DNA from: Allosphingosinicella sp042666435
GTDB taxonomy: Bacteria; Pseudomonadota; Alphaproteobacteria; Sphingomonadales; Sphingomonadaceae
Length of the DNA: 64,000 nucleotides
Reading direction: 5' to 3'
NCBI RefSeq assembly: GCF_042666435.1
Contig: NZ_JBHTDC010000002.1
Coordinates: forward strand, 868,001 to 932,000
Shown here: piece after piece, positions 43,300-52,649 of the stretch
Layout: each line of letters starts with the position of its first letter
How positions within the stretch are numbered: position 1 is the first letter of the stretch
Notes under the pieces: model-generated
What the model saw: the letters and a program-made list of their open reading frames with translations, nothing else
The model's database searches: none
Told to the model about the DNA's origin: nothing
Position numbers and translations under genes: made by a program

Positions 43300-43864
43300 T
43301 ACATTCTCTCCCACTTATTGGTGATGATTCACCCGTTCCTGCCGGCCGGGGCCAGGGCAGAATCTCGCTGAGGGAAGCGCGCGGCGCTCCCTCGACCGCC
43401 GCGTTGCCCGCGGCTTGTCCGGTTATTGGCACCGCGCGCGGCGGTGCTCCGAATTGAATGAGGTTGGCGCGCGCCTGCGACCGTCATCGAAACGACCGCC
43501 ATCGCGCCTGAACAAAGAGCTTTTCCGACCCCGAAAGTGGACACAAGCCCAAATCACCCCTTCTGGCGGCCGGTGCGACACGCCAATCCTTACGAAAGAA
43601 AGGGCCGGAGCCGCTTTCCCCTGAACGACAGCGATTTCAAAGAATCCGCAATCCGCCCGCAATCCCTTTTGACTATGAAAAAAATGGAGAGTCAACAAGA
43701 GGTTAACAGCCACGGAATTCCGCGGGTTTAAAAGGTTAATTTTCGCCACGAGGCGCTCCGGGAAGGCGGCGCCAGCCGCCGCGAACCTCGTGGATGAGGC
43801 GCCGGATGCGGCGAGTCCCTCCCCCGCTGGCCCTTCTCCGGCCTCCACGCTAAGCACCGGCGGC
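43300..43864. promoter_or_regulatory. Control region between the serralysin-like gene and the 2OG oxygenase gene
   Basis: About 560 nt without a supported gene. The part 43600-43760 is much more A+T-rich than the rest. It contains the inverted repeat TTGACT (43669-43674) / AGTCAA (43690-43695) around an A-run, plus AGGTTAA twice (near 43700 and 43732). These look like promoter or operator material for the two divergent genes, but no factor can be named. Confidence 0.4.
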
Positions 43865-44584
43865 ATGACGCGTTTCGCCCTCCAGCCTGGTCTCGACCCG
43901 GTTGCCCTCGCCCGCATATTCGCCGCGGCGGGCCGGCTGCAGGTAGTCGATTTCCTGCGCGAGGATTGCGCGACGGCCCTGTTTCAGGAGCTCAGCAAAA
44001 GCACCAGGTGGCGGCTGGCGATCAACAAGGGCGATCAGATCCTGGATTTCAGGGAGACGGATGTCGCGGCCTGGCCGGCGGACAAGAAGGCGGCGATCGA
44101 GCGGGCGGTGGCGCTTGGCGGCCGTCACGGTTTCCAGTTCCGCTACGAGACGATCCGGCTGCACAAGGAAGATGCGGACGGGGCGCCGCCGCTGCTGACC
44201 CGCTTCACCGAATTCCTCTGCTCGCCCGAGATGGTCGCGTTCATGCGCACTTTGACCGGCGCCGACGATATCGCGTTCGCCGACGCCCATGCGTCGCGCT
44301 ACAGGCCCGGCCATTTCCTCACCACCCATGACGACAGGATGGAGGATATGGGCCGGCGGGCGGCCTATGTGCTGAACCTCACCCCGCAATGGCGGCCGGA
44401 CTGGGGTGGGCTGCTGCTATTCTACGATTCGCGCGGCAACGTCGTTCGGGGCTACACGCCCGGCTTCAACATGCTCAATATCTTCAAGGTGCCGCAGCCG
44501 CACAGCGTGAGCTGGGTGACGCCGCTCGCGGCCCATCCGCGCTATGCCGTCACGGGCTGGCTGCGCGCGGGCGAACCGGGCTGA
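43865..44584 (+). CDS. 2-oxoglutarate-Fe(II) dioxygenase, prolyl hydroxylase-like
   Basis: A 239-residue protein with a double-stranded beta-helix core. The iron triad looks to be His and Asp in TTHDDRMEDMGRR plus the His in VPQPHSVSWV; the 2-oxoglutarate-binding Arg fits RYAVTGWLR. FLREDCATALFQELSKS at the start and WGGLLLFYDSRGNV are typical of the proline hydroxylase-like group. Proteins of this family hydroxylate free amino acids or protein side chains. The location between a secreted protease and a sulfotransferase/type I export operon hints at protein modification. The start MTRFALQPG is chosen by family length. Confidence 0.82.
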   Translation: MTRFALQPGLDPVALARIFAAAGRLQVVDFLREDCATALFQELSKSTRWRLAINKGDQILDFRETDVAAWPADKKAAIERAVALGGRHGFQFRYETIRLHKEDADGAPPLLTRFTEFLCSPEMVAFMRTLTGADDIAFADAHASRYRPGHFLTTHDDRMEDMGRRAAYVLNLTPQWRPDWGGLLLFYDSRGNVVRGYTPGFNMLNIFKVPQPHSVSWVTPLAAHPRYAVTGWLRAGEPG

Positions 44585-44621
44585 GAGCGCTTTCTTGGAG
44601 CGGGATGCGGTCACATTGAAT

Positions 44622-44705
44622 CGTCACCCTGAACTTGTTTCAGGGTCCACCTACCCACCGGTCGTGTGGCTCGGAAATGGATGCTGAAACAAGTTCAGCA
44701 TGACG
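44622..44705. repeat. Palindromic repeat, CCTGAACTTGTTTCAGG type
   Basis: CGTCACCCTGAACTTGTTTC then AGGG faces GGATGCTGAAACAAGTTCAG then CATGACG. It lies between two convergent genes and differs in core sequence from the GCGAAAGC family, though the outer GTCA/TGAC ends are shared. Confidence 0.8.
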
Positions 44706-44727
44706 AGATGGTGCAATCCAAACTCAT

Positions 44728-46563
44728 TCATACCCTAGCCCCTATGCCGGTCGCGGGCACTTGCGAATAATCAGTCAGCACCGGCCCGAGCGTCTCCTTC
44801 AAGGGCTCCAGCCAGCGCTCATAGGGTTTCCAGCGTCCGATCCCCGCCTGGTTGATCGGACGACGGACCTGCTCCGAGCTCGCGCTGCGGACCGCGCGTT
44901 CATTCTGGTGGAAACCAAGGCAGGCTTCCTCGAACGGCAGGCCGAGATAGTCGAGCAAAGCGCGGACCTCTCCCTCGGTGTCGTCGACCAGCCGCTCGTA
45001 GATGACGCGATGGACGCGGCCCGGCAGCACTTCATCCACGTGCCGGAGCATTTCCACATAATCCCGGTAATAACTGCCCATCTCGCCGAGATCGTAGGTG
45101 AAGCGCTGCTCCATCGCATATAGCTGCTTGAAGTTCGAGAAGCAGCAATCGAGCGGGTGGCGGCGCACGTCGATGATCTTCGCATTGGGCAGCATCATGT
45201 GGATGAGGCCGACATGGGCCCAGTTGTTGGGCAGCTTGTCGACGAAGAACGGGCGCTCGCTGTCCCGGTGGACCCGGGTGCGCTCGATATATTCCTCGCC
45301 CAGCGCGCGCAGCTGTTCGGCGTCGAGATCGGCCACGGTTTCGGGATAGGCCGAGCCGGCCTGGCCGAACGACCGCGCGCCCAGGCGCCTCGCCAGGATC
45401 GGCACGTCGGGAAGCTCGGCGGTGCCTTCAATCCGTGAATGGCTGGCAAGGATCTGCTCGACGAGGGTGGAGCCCGAACGCTGGACGCCGATGACGAAGA
45501 TCGGATCGGGCGCGGCGCAGCCCTGGCCTTGCCGGGCATCGAAGAAGGCCGGCGTGAACAGGGCTTCGGCGCGGCGGACGAGCGCGCTCGTCTCGGCCGC
45601 GTCATACTCGAACTGGGCGCGGCGAAGGCGGTTGCCCTCGGCATAATGGGCGAAGGATGGCTCCCATTGCCCGCGGTCCTCGAACGCCTTGCCGAGCGCG
45701 AACTTGATCCTGAGGCGTTCGTCGGGCGAGACGTCGGCCCGCTCCGCCGCCTCGCTCATCGCGGCGATGTCGTCGTCGTCGAAGCGAACGGTCTGGAGGC
45801 TCGCCAGGCTCCACCAGGCAATCCCCGCCTTGGGCGAAAGCGCTATGACCCGCCGGTAGGCGGCAATGCTGTCGTCGAGACGGCCGAGCGTACGCAAAAT
45901 GTGGCCGTAAGAGAGCCATGTGGCCTGCTGGTCCGGGAAGCGGGCGAGCAGTGTTTCGAAGATCGCCGCCGCTTCCTCGTAGCGGCCCATCCCGTTCAGG
46001 ATATTCGCCTTCAGATCGAGATAGGGCGGATGGCCGGGCTGAGCAGCCAATAGTCTTTCGGCCTGTTCGAGCGCTTCCTCGCGCCTGGCGAGTTTGGCGA
46101 GGACGTCCGCGAGCTCCTGCCGCGCGGGACCGTAAGACGGTGCAAGATCGAGCGCTCGGCGGAGCATCGGGACGGCGTCCTCGCTTTGGCCGAAGGCCCT
46201 GGCGACGCCGGCCAGCATCCTCAGTGCGACGGGGTCCCGGGGGTGGCTCGCCAAATGGGGCCGCAGCAGGCGCTCGGCGGCACCTGCCTTGCCTTCGTTG
46301 AGAGCCCGGGCGGCGGCGGCCATGTCCGGATGAAGAATCGAGATTCGAAGCGCTTCCAGCTCGGCCTGCGTCGCTCGCTCATATTCGTCCATGCGGCGCA
46401 GCGCCGCCGCCGAGAGCAGCAGCGCATCCACATTGTCGGGCGCTTCGCGGAGAATGGCGGTCGCCTTGGCCAGAGCGGCGGCGGGCTTGTCGCGCAGCGA
46501 CCGGCCGGCCTCGGCGATGCGGGCGGCGGCCGACGCCGGCGCCTGTTCATCCGATGCTGCCAT
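44728..46563 (-). CDS. TPR-repeat sulfotransferase
   Basis: A 611-residue protein. The N-terminal 300 residues form tetratricopeptide repeats (for example GRYEEAAAIFETLLARFPDQ and GRLDDSIAAYRRVIALSPKA). The sulfotransferase domain has the PAPS 5'-phosphate loop QRSGSTLVEQIL starting near residue 361 and a 3'-phosphate region at VRRHPLDCCFSNF. This architecture is close to tyrosylprotein sulfotransferase relatives in bacteria. It is the last gene of the type I secretion operon, 51 nt after the hlyD-type gene. Modification of exported protein is inferred from that context. The second of two close ATGs is chosen for its spacing from GAGAGGA. Confidence 0.88.
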   Translation of the reverse strand: MAASDEQAPASAAARIAEAGRSLRDKPAAALAKATAILREAPDNVDALLLSAAALRRMDEYERATQAELEALRISILHPDMAAAARALNEGKAGAAERLLRPHLASHPRDPVALRMLAGVARAFGQSEDAVPMLRRALDLAPSYGPARQELADVLAKLARREEALEQAERLLAAQPGHPPYLDLKANILNGMGRYEEAAAIFETLLARFPDQQATWLSYGHILRTLGRLDDSIAAYRRVIALSPKAGIAWWSLASLQTVRFDDDDIAAMSEAAERADVSPDERLRIKFALGKAFEDRGQWEPSFAHYAEGNRLRRAQFEYDAAETSALVRRAEALFTPAFFDARQGQGCAAPDPIFVIGVQRSGSTLVEQILASHSRIEGTAELPDVPILARRLGARSFGQAGSAYPETVADLDAEQLRALGEEYIERTRVHRDSERPFFVDKLPNNWAHVGLIHMMLPNAKIIDVRRHPLDCCFSNFKQLYAMEQRFTYDLGEMGSYYRDYVEMLRHVDEVLPGRVHRVIYERLVDDTEGEVRALLDYLGLPFEEACLGFHQNERAVRSASSEQVRRPINQAGIGRWKPYERWLEPLKETLGPVLTDYSQVPATGIGARV

Positions 46564-46613
46564 TCTCATTCCTCTCGATTCCGGTCGCGCCGCGACGTTG
46601 CGCGAAGAAGCCC

Positions 46614-47915
46614 CTATTGCTCGCGGAGGGCCGTCTGGCTGAGCTTGGTGAGCGGCGAGAGAATGTAGCTCATCACCGATCTCTTGTCGCCGAGCAGGCT
46701 GACGTCGGCGATCATGCCGGGGCCGATCTCCAGCGGCTTGCCTTCCTTGCCGACAAGCTTGTCGTCGGTCGCGACCCGCACGGTGTAGAAGCTTTCGCCG
46801 GTGCGTTCGTTCAGCGTCGCGTCGGGCGAGATGGCGACCACCTTTCCGTCCAGCGCGCCATAGATCGAAGAATCATAAGCGGTGATGTTGATCTTCGCGT
46901 CCTGCCCGATCCGGACCCAGGCGATGTCGGATGGCCGCATCTGAACCTCGACCAGCAGATTCTCCTCGCTGGGCACGATCTCGACCAAAGGCGCGCCGGG
47001 CTGAATGGTGCCGCCGACCGTGGTCACCAGCACCCGGTTGACGCGGCCGGCGAGCGGCGAGCGGACCACGGTGCGCTCGACCCGCTCGGAGAGGGCCGGC
47101 AAAGCGCGGCGCAGCGCCACCATCTCGGCCTGGGCGGCGGCGAGCTCCTGGGCGGCGCGCGAACGCCAATCCTGACGCTGTTGCGCGAGGCTCGCCCGCG
47201 CCTCGGCCACGCTCGACTGCGCCCGGCTGACGGCGGCGGAGGCGGCGGCGACATCGCTGGACGCGATAGCGGCCGTATTCTCGGCCTGGACGAGCGTCAG
47301 GCGCGGCTCGATGCCGCGCTCGACGAGCGGACGGATCAGGTTGAGCTCGGTCTCAGCCGCGCCGAGGGCGGACCGGCGGGAGGCCAGCGCCGCTTCGGCT
47401 TCGGCGACACTGCGCTCCGCCTGGACGGCGCGGGCGTTGGCCGCGCCGAGCATGCTGGTCAGATCCGCCATCCTGGCCGTGTGGAGCGAGCGCTCGATCG
47501 CGATCTGCTCGGCCAGGCTGGGATTGGTGGCGGCCGGAAAATCGGGCGACCGCCCCGCCACTTCGGCCTCCAGCCGCGCGATCTTGGCGCGGAGCGAATC
47601 GAATTGGGACTGGTTGCTCGAATAGTCCGAGCCGGTCGCGGTCTCGTCGAGACGGATAAGCGCGGCGCCGCGCTTCACCATGTCGCCGGTCCGCACCAAT
47701 ATCTCCTCGACGATGCCGCCTTCCAGGTTGGAAACGATCTGTAGCTGCGAGCTCGGGATGATCCGTCCCTGGCCCCGCACGGTGCGGTCCAGCTGGGTGA
47801 GCGAAGCCCAGATGATGAAGACCAGCACGAAGCCGACGATCATCCAGAGAAGGATGTTCGCCGCCGTCTTCGGGCGCACGCGGGTCACATAATCTTCGAG
47901 CGCTGTCTCGCTCAT
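46614..47915 (-). CDS. Type I secretion membrane fusion protein, HlyD/PrtE family
   Basis: A 433-residue protein with a short cytoplasmic N terminus, one membrane helix (ILLWMIVGFVLVFIIWASL), a lipoyl/barrel-sandwich domain (GRIIPSSQLQIVSNLEGGIV), long coiled-coil hairpin segments and a C-terminal beta-domain (GMIADVSLLGDKRSVMSYIL). It joins the ABC transporter to the outer membrane channel. It overlaps the ABC gene by 4 nt. Confidence 0.94.
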   Translation of the reverse strand: MSETALEDYVTRVRPKTAANILLWMIVGFVLVFIIWASLTQLDRTVRGQGRIIPSSQLQIVSNLEGGIVEEILVRTGDMVKRGAALIRLDETATGSDYSSNQSQFDSLRAKIARLEAEVAGRSPDFPAATNPSLAEQIAIERSLHTARMADLTSMLGAANARAVQAERSVAEAEAALASRRSALGAAETELNLIRPLVERGIEPRLTLVQAENTAAIASSDVAAASAAVSRAQSSVAEARASLAQQRQDWRSRAAQELAAAQAEMVALRRALPALSERVERTVVRSPLAGRVNRVLVTTVGGTIQPGAPLVEIVPSEENLLVEVQMRPSDIAWVRIGQDAKINITAYDSSIYGALDGKVVAISPDATLNERTGESFYTVRVATDDKLVGKEGKPLEIGPGMIADVSLLGDKRSVMSYILSPLTKLSQTALREQ

Positions 47916-49645
47916 ATCGCGGCCACCTTGGGTCGATTAAGCTTGGAGATGATCTGGTCGCGCGGCCCGTCGGCGACGATCTTGCCGCGGTCGACGATGA
48001 TGACGCGCTGGACCAGCCGCAGGAAAGGGGTGCGGTGCGTGATGACGAGGAAGGTGCGCCCGGTGAGATCCTTCTCGAGCCGGTCGAGCAAGGCGCTCTC
48101 GGTCTGCTGGTCCATCGCGCTCGAAGGCTCGTCGAAGACCAAAACGGCCGGACGTGTCGCCAGCGCGCGGGCGATGGCGATCGACTGGCGCTGCCCGCCC
48201 GAAAGGCCTTCGCCGCGGTCAGCGAGCCTGCGGTCGTAGCCGTTGGCGATCTGGCCCATGAACTGGTGCGTGCCCGAAAGCTCGGCCGCCCGGATCATCT
48301 CCTCGTCGTCGATGCCGGCCCGGTCGAGCACGATATTCTCGCGCACCGAGCCGGAGAGCAACACGCTGTCCTGCATCGAGCTGCCGACCTTGCGCCGGAG
48401 ATCGAGCGGGTCGAGCTGGCGGATGTCGGTGCCGTCGAGAAGGATGACCCCTTCTTCCGGCTCGTAGAGGCCGAGCAGCAGCTTGGCGATGGTCGACTTG
48501 CCCGAGCCGACGCGGCCGAGCAAAGCGACATGCTCGCCCGGCTGAAGCGTGAAGGTCACGCCCTCCAGCGCCTTCTCCGGCGCTCCCGGGTAGCGGAAAT
48601 GGACGTTGCGGAACTCGATCAGGCCCTTGGTGCGGGTCAGGACGAGAGGTTCGCCTTCCGGGCCTTCGGGCTTGGTTTCCATCATGCCGTTGATCTGCCG
48701 ATAGGCCGTGCGCGTGGCCGATATGCGCGACAGAAGCGTCGCGATCTGCCCGAGCGGGGCGACAGCCCTGCCGGAAAGGATCGAGCAGGCGATCAGGCCG
48801 CCCATGGTGAGATCCTGGGTCGCGATGAGCCCGACGCCGACGATGACGACGCCGGCATAGGAGATCGTCTGTGCGGATCCGGCGATGGTGACGCCGATAT
48901 TGGCGAGCAGGCGCTGCTTGAGGGTGGTGTCGCTATGCTCTTCGATCGCGTCGAGCCAGCGCCGGGTGAGGATCGGGGCGGCGCCCGAGGTCTTGACGGT
49001 CTCGAGACCGCCGATCGTCTCGACCAGCACCGTCTGCTTCAGGAGGCCCTGCCCCATGGACTTGGCCGCCAGCCGGTCCATCGCCGGATACGTGAGGATT
49101 CCGGTGACGATGACGATCGGGATCATGACAAGAGGAACGGCGACGACGACCCCGCCGATCATCGCGATGACGGCGAGCGTGATGAGGATGAACGGCACAT
49201 CGACCACGGCGGTGAGCGTCGCGGAGGCGAAGAAGTCGCGCAGCGTCTCCAACTCGCGGATGATGCCGGCCAGCGCGCCGGTGGAACCCTTTTTCTGGTC
49301 GAGCCGGATGGCGAGCAGGCGCGAGAAGACGCTGTCCCCGACCTCCCGGTCAATGCGGGCGCCGGCGACGTCGACGAAATAGGCGCGCAGCGTCTTCAGA
49401 CCGAAATCGAATATAATGACGATGGCGAGGCCGATCGACAGCGCGATGAGCGACGAGGTGGCGTTGTTGGGCAGCACCCGGTCATAGACCACCATCGTGA
49501 AGATGGATGTGATCAGCGCGAACAGGTTGATCAGCGCCGCGGCCAGCGCGACCCTGATATAGATCGACCGGTTCTTGCGCATCGGCTCCATCAGCCAGGG
49601 CGCGAAACGCTCCTTGGGAACCTCGACAATCTTCTCGTCGCTCAT
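47912..49645 (-). CDS. Type I secretion ABC transporter, PrtD-like permease/ATPase
   Basis: A 577-residue ABC exporter. Six-helix membrane domain first (from YIRVALAAALINLFALITSI), then the ATPase with Walker A GRVGSGKST, signature LSGGQRQSIAIARAL and Walker B VLVFDEPSSAMD. There is no N-terminal C39-like peptidase domain; the membrane domain starts at about residue 28. This matches the short, PrtD-type exporters of RTX proteases. The frame is open far upstream, but the start at 49645 overlaps the tolC-type stop as ATGA and has GGAGACG before it. Confidence 0.94.
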   Translation of the reverse strand: MSDEKIVEVPKERFAPWLMEPMRKNRSIYIRVALAAALINLFALITSIFTMVVYDRVLPNNATSSLIALSIGLAIVIIFDFGLKTLRAYFVDVAGARIDREVGDSVFSRLLAIRLDQKKGSTGALAGIIRELETLRDFFASATLTAVVDVPFILITLAVIAMIGGVVVAVPLVMIPIVIVTGILTYPAMDRLAAKSMGQGLLKQTVLVETIGGLETVKTSGAAPILTRRWLDAIEEHSDTTLKQRLLANIGVTIAGSAQTISYAGVVIVGVGLIATQDLTMGGLIACSILSGRAVAPLGQIATLLSRISATRTAYRQINGMMETKPEGPEGEPLVLTRTKGLIEFRNVHFRYPGAPEKALEGVTFTLQPGEHVALLGRVGSGKSTIAKLLLGLYEPEEGVILLDGTDIRQLDPLDLRRKVGSSMQDSVLLSGSVRENIVLDRAGIDDEEMIRAAELSGTHQFMGQIANGYDRRLADRGEGLSGGQRQSIAIARALATRPAVLVFDEPSSAMDQQTESALLDRLEKDLTGRTFLVITHRTPFLRLVQRVIIVDRGKIVADGPRDQIISKLNRPKVAAI

Positions 49646-51069
49646 GGCGTCTCCAATACGGGCGGATCGATGTCTAGGGTCGACAGGAGCCGGCCGGTTC
49701 GCGACAGCAGGACATAGCGCGCCGCGTCCAGCTCCGTGATGCTGCGGATATAGGTCGCGGCGACGTTGAAATAGCCGCTTTCGGATTCGAGCAGGTCGAA
49801 CAGGGTGCCGCGCGCGACCCGGAAGCGCTCGGCGAGCACGTCGCGCGACTGGCGGCTGGCTATGTAGCTGTTTTCGAGCGCGGCGAGCTGCTGTTCGAGC
49901 GCGACGACGTCGGACCAAGCGATCGCCGCCTCCCGCTCCGCTTCGCTGCGGACGCGGGCGGCGCTGGCTTCGGCGGCATTGGCGCGGGCCGCGGCCTGGT
50001 CGGCGCGTGCCGCGCCGGGGCCGAGGAAACGGTAGCGCAAGGTGGCGCGGCCGCGAATGTCGTAGTCGGAACCCGAAAGGCCGTATTTGCCGGCGTCGAC
50101 GCCGACGGCGATGCTGGGGTAAGTGGCGGCGCGCTCGGCCCGCGCCTCGCGCTGGGCGGCCCGGGCGATTGCGGCGGCGCTTTCGACCTGAGCGGTGGAA
50201 CGAGCCAGGAATTCGGCCGCATCCTTGGTCGTGGCGGGAACCTCCAGGGTCGGAGCGCGGCCGAGGCCCGGCGGCGCCGGCACACCGAACATCTCCTCGA
50301 ACCGCGCCTCGGCATTGGCGAGCTGGCGGCGGTAGCGGGAAAGGTCGGCCTCGGCCGAGGCGATATAGCTCTCGACCCGGGGCAGGTCGCCCGGCGCGGA
50401 GACACCCTGGGCGATGCGCGTCTGGATCGCCCCCCTCAGATCCTGCTGATTTTCGAGGAAGGCGTCGCCCAGCCCGACGAGGGCGCGATAGGCGAACACG
50501 TCGTACCAGGCGGCGATGGCCTGGAGCGCGACCTGGTCGGCCGACGCCTCGGCCTGGAAGCTCGCCGCGCGCAGCCTGGCCCCGGCAGCGGCGATCCGGT
50601 TGGCGGTGGCGCCGAAATCCCACAAGGTCTGCTGGACCGCGGCGGTCAAGTCGGTGCGCGCCCGCGACCGGGAGCGTTCGATGATATTGTCCGGATCCTG
50701 ATCGAACTCGCGCGACAGGGTACGTTGGGAATTGACGGCGAGATCGACCGTGGGGAAGAGGCCGGAGCGGGCTTCGTCCTCCGCCGCCTCGGCCTCGGCG
50801 ATGCCCGCCTGCGCCTCGTCGACCCGCGGGTGCAGGTCGACGGCGCGCTGCACCAGCCTCAGGAACTGATCGTCGGGCGCGCTCTCGCGGGCGAGGCCGA
50901 GAATGGGATCGGCGGCGATATCGATCCGCAACGGATCACGCTCCGGCTCGGGCAGCGCCTCCACCGACGAGGCCACCGGCACGCCCATGGCGGGATCGAC
51001 CGGCGATCCCGATGGGGCCTGCGCTTGTGAAAGCGCGGCCGCTGCTAGTGCGAACAACGAAACTGTCAT
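49642..51069 (-). CDS. TolC-family outer membrane channel of type I secretion
   Basis: A 475-residue protein. Signal peptide (MTVSLFALAAAALSQAQA), then two outer membrane efflux protein repeats of long helices (LQAIAAWYDVFAYRALVGLG, and ARYVLLSRTGRLLSTLDIDP at the end). It forms the outer membrane exit duct. It is the first gene of the four-gene secretion operon and overlaps the ABC gene by 4 nt. A GTG 21 nt upstream is a less likely start because it would spoil the signal peptide. Confidence 0.92.
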   Translation of the reverse strand: MTVSLFALAAAALSQAQAPSGSPVDPAMGVPVASSVEALPEPERDPLRIDIAADPILGLARESAPDDQFLRLVQRAVDLHPRVDEAQAGIAEAEAAEDEARSGLFPTVDLAVNSQRTLSREFDQDPDNIIERSRSRARTDLTAAVQQTLWDFGATANRIAAAGARLRAASFQAEASADQVALQAIAAWYDVFAYRALVGLGDAFLENQQDLRGAIQTRIAQGVSAPGDLPRVESYIASAEADLSRYRRQLANAEARFEEMFGVPAPPGLGRAPTLEVPATTKDAAEFLARSTAQVESAAAIARAAQREARAERAATYPSIAVGVDAGKYGLSGSDYDIRGRATLRYRFLGPGAARADQAAARANAAEASAARVRSEAEREAAIAWSDVVALEQQLAALENSYIASRQSRDVLAERFRVARGTLFDLLESESGYFNVAATYIRSITELDAARYVLLSRTGRLLSTLDIDPPVLETP

Positions 51070-51321
51070 GCCCAAAAACCCTGTCTCCACAAGGAGAAGA
51101 GAACCCCGTGGTCGCCCCTTAAAACATCCTGCGGGCTACCGCCATGTATTTAAAGGCGCTTTTGGTGGACGTGGTGGCGTAGGGGAGATTCCTGTCCAGG
51201 AATGGGAAGGACGGTCAGGATGGCACCAAATGTCTGTTGCGCCTATCGGCGCCCGTCTAGGCCGTGCAGGAACCACATCGGCGGCGGGCGCGTATCAGCC
51301 GCGTGAGAAAAGGAGACTATC

Positions 51322-51810
51322 ATGAAAATCCCAGGACTGAGCGTCGCGGCGATCGGCACATGCCTGATCGCCGGATGCGCATCGAGCACGACCGAAGCGG
51401 TGATGCGGCTCGATCCGGCGCGGGCGGCGTCCGTGGGACTGGGGGAGGTGGTCGTCACCAATGCCTCGGGGGTGGAGAGCGACACATTGGTTCAGACGAT
51501 GACGGCGGCCATCCGCGACAAGATCGAAGAATGCGCGACGGGCAATGTACCGACGCGCTTCGAAGTGACGGTAACCGAGATGAAAGGACAGAATGCCGCT
51601 AAGACGATGCTGCTCGGAGACAGCAATCGGGCGCGCGGCAGCGTCAAGCTGATCGACATGGCGAGCGGCGCCACGATCGGCGATTACGATCTCAACCATT
51701 CCAAAGGCAGCGGCGGCATCATCGGCATGATCGCGCTCGCCGACGCGGAAAGGAACATGGGCAACGCGTTCGGCGACCAGATTTGTGACAAGGTCATCGC
51801 CGGCCGCTGA
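51322..51810 (+). CDS. Hypothetical lipoprotein
   Basis: A 162-residue protein with lipobox IAGC (Cys19) and a compact mature domain: VVVTNASGVESDTLVQTMTA, RFEVTVTEMKGQNAAKTMLL, GSVKLIDMASGATIGDYDLN. The layout (a conserved surface strand, then KLxDxxSGxxxGxY) resembles DUF4410-type lipoproteins; this is tentative. AGGAG precedes the ATG. It is divergent from the secretion operon. Confidence 0.7.
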   Translation: MKIPGLSVAAIGTCLIAGCASSTTEAVMRLDPARAASVGLGEVVVTNASGVESDTLVQTMTAAIRDKIEECATGNVPTRFEVTVTEMKGQNAAKTMLLGDSNRARGSVKLIDMASGATIGDYDLNHSKGSGGIIGMIALADAERNMGNAFGDQICDKVIAGR

Positions 51811-51846
51811 GCAGGTCGCGTCCGGCGGACCAGGGAGGCGGACCGC

Positions 51847-52422
51847 TCAGCTTCCCCTGAGCGCCGCCACCAGTTCCGGGTCGGTCACGATCTTGTCGAC
51901 GACCGCCGTCAGCGCCCGGTCCAGCCCGCGCTTGGCGCTGTCCCCGTCGGCCAGCATCGTCGACGCCTCGACGCCGCTGCTGTCATAATCCTTCACGAAT
52001 TCGGGCGCCCCGGGCCGCGCGACGGTTACGGTCAGGCGAACGTCGGGAACCACGGAGCCCGATATCAGCCCGGTCCTGAACGACGCGAAGAAGCTTTTCA
52101 CTGCGACCCGCATCGAAGCGCCGTCCGGAGCGTGGCTGTAGCCGCGCGCGGCCAGCGCACCCTCCAGGTTCGCCCGCACCACGTCTTCGATCGGCTGGCT
52201 CGACCGGATGGCCCCCATGTCCATTCCATAGCCATTCTTCTTCTGGCCGATCATGGTCCGGTTCTGGACCCGCGCGTCGACCACGGTCAGCGCGACCGGG
52301 CCCGCGCCGGCGAGTTGCTCAGCACTGCCCTGGTAGCGGGTGTTGAGGACTTCGATCGCCTCGCTCGTCGCGCAGCCGGGCAGCGCCATCGCCGCCGCCA
52401 GGATCAGGCACGCTCGTTTCAT
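51847..52422 (-). CDS. YajG-like lipoprotein
   Basis: A 191-residue lipoprotein with lipobox LPGC (Cys17). The domain has VALTVVDARVQNRTMIGQKK, NLEGALAARGY and VRLTVTVARPG, similar to the YajG (COG3056) group, whose role is unknown. GGAGGTGAAT stands right before the ATG at 52422. It is convergent with the previous lipoprotein gene, 36 nt apart. Confidence 0.7.
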   Translation of the reverse strand: MKRACLILAAAMALPGCATSEAIEVLNTRYQGSAEQLAGAGPVALTVVDARVQNRTMIGQKKNGYGMDMGAIRSSQPIEDVVRANLEGALAARGYSHAPDGASMRVAVKSFFASFRTGLISGSVVPDVRLTVTVARPGAPEFVKDYDSSGVEASTMLADGDSAKRGLDRALTAVVDKIVTDPELVAALRGS

Positions 52423-52649
52423 ATTCACCTCCATCGCTCTCGCTACTTTCAGACCGGCCCCGGTCCCATACGGAGACAACGGAGTTGATCGAATAACCGC
52501 AACCGTCCGGCCTGTCAGGGGATATTGTCGGCAAGCCCTTGATGCGGCAGCGGCGGCGGGCGGCCGAGGCAGTTGACGCCAATGGCTTTAACCGCTCGAA
52601 TGAACCAAGCTGGCGTTTGCGCCATCGATGGGGACGGGGGGATAAGGCC

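Noticed and set aside
43415..43731. Short plus-strand frames upstream of the 2OG oxygenase gene
   Set aside because: Low-complexity translation, no ribosome-binding sites, and partly in the A/T-rich control region.
49646..50623. Upstream extension of the ABC transporter frame by over 300 codons
   Set aside because: This part overlaps the tolC-type gene in another frame and is Arg/Pro-rich without domains. The start at 49645 with ATGA overlap fits the family.
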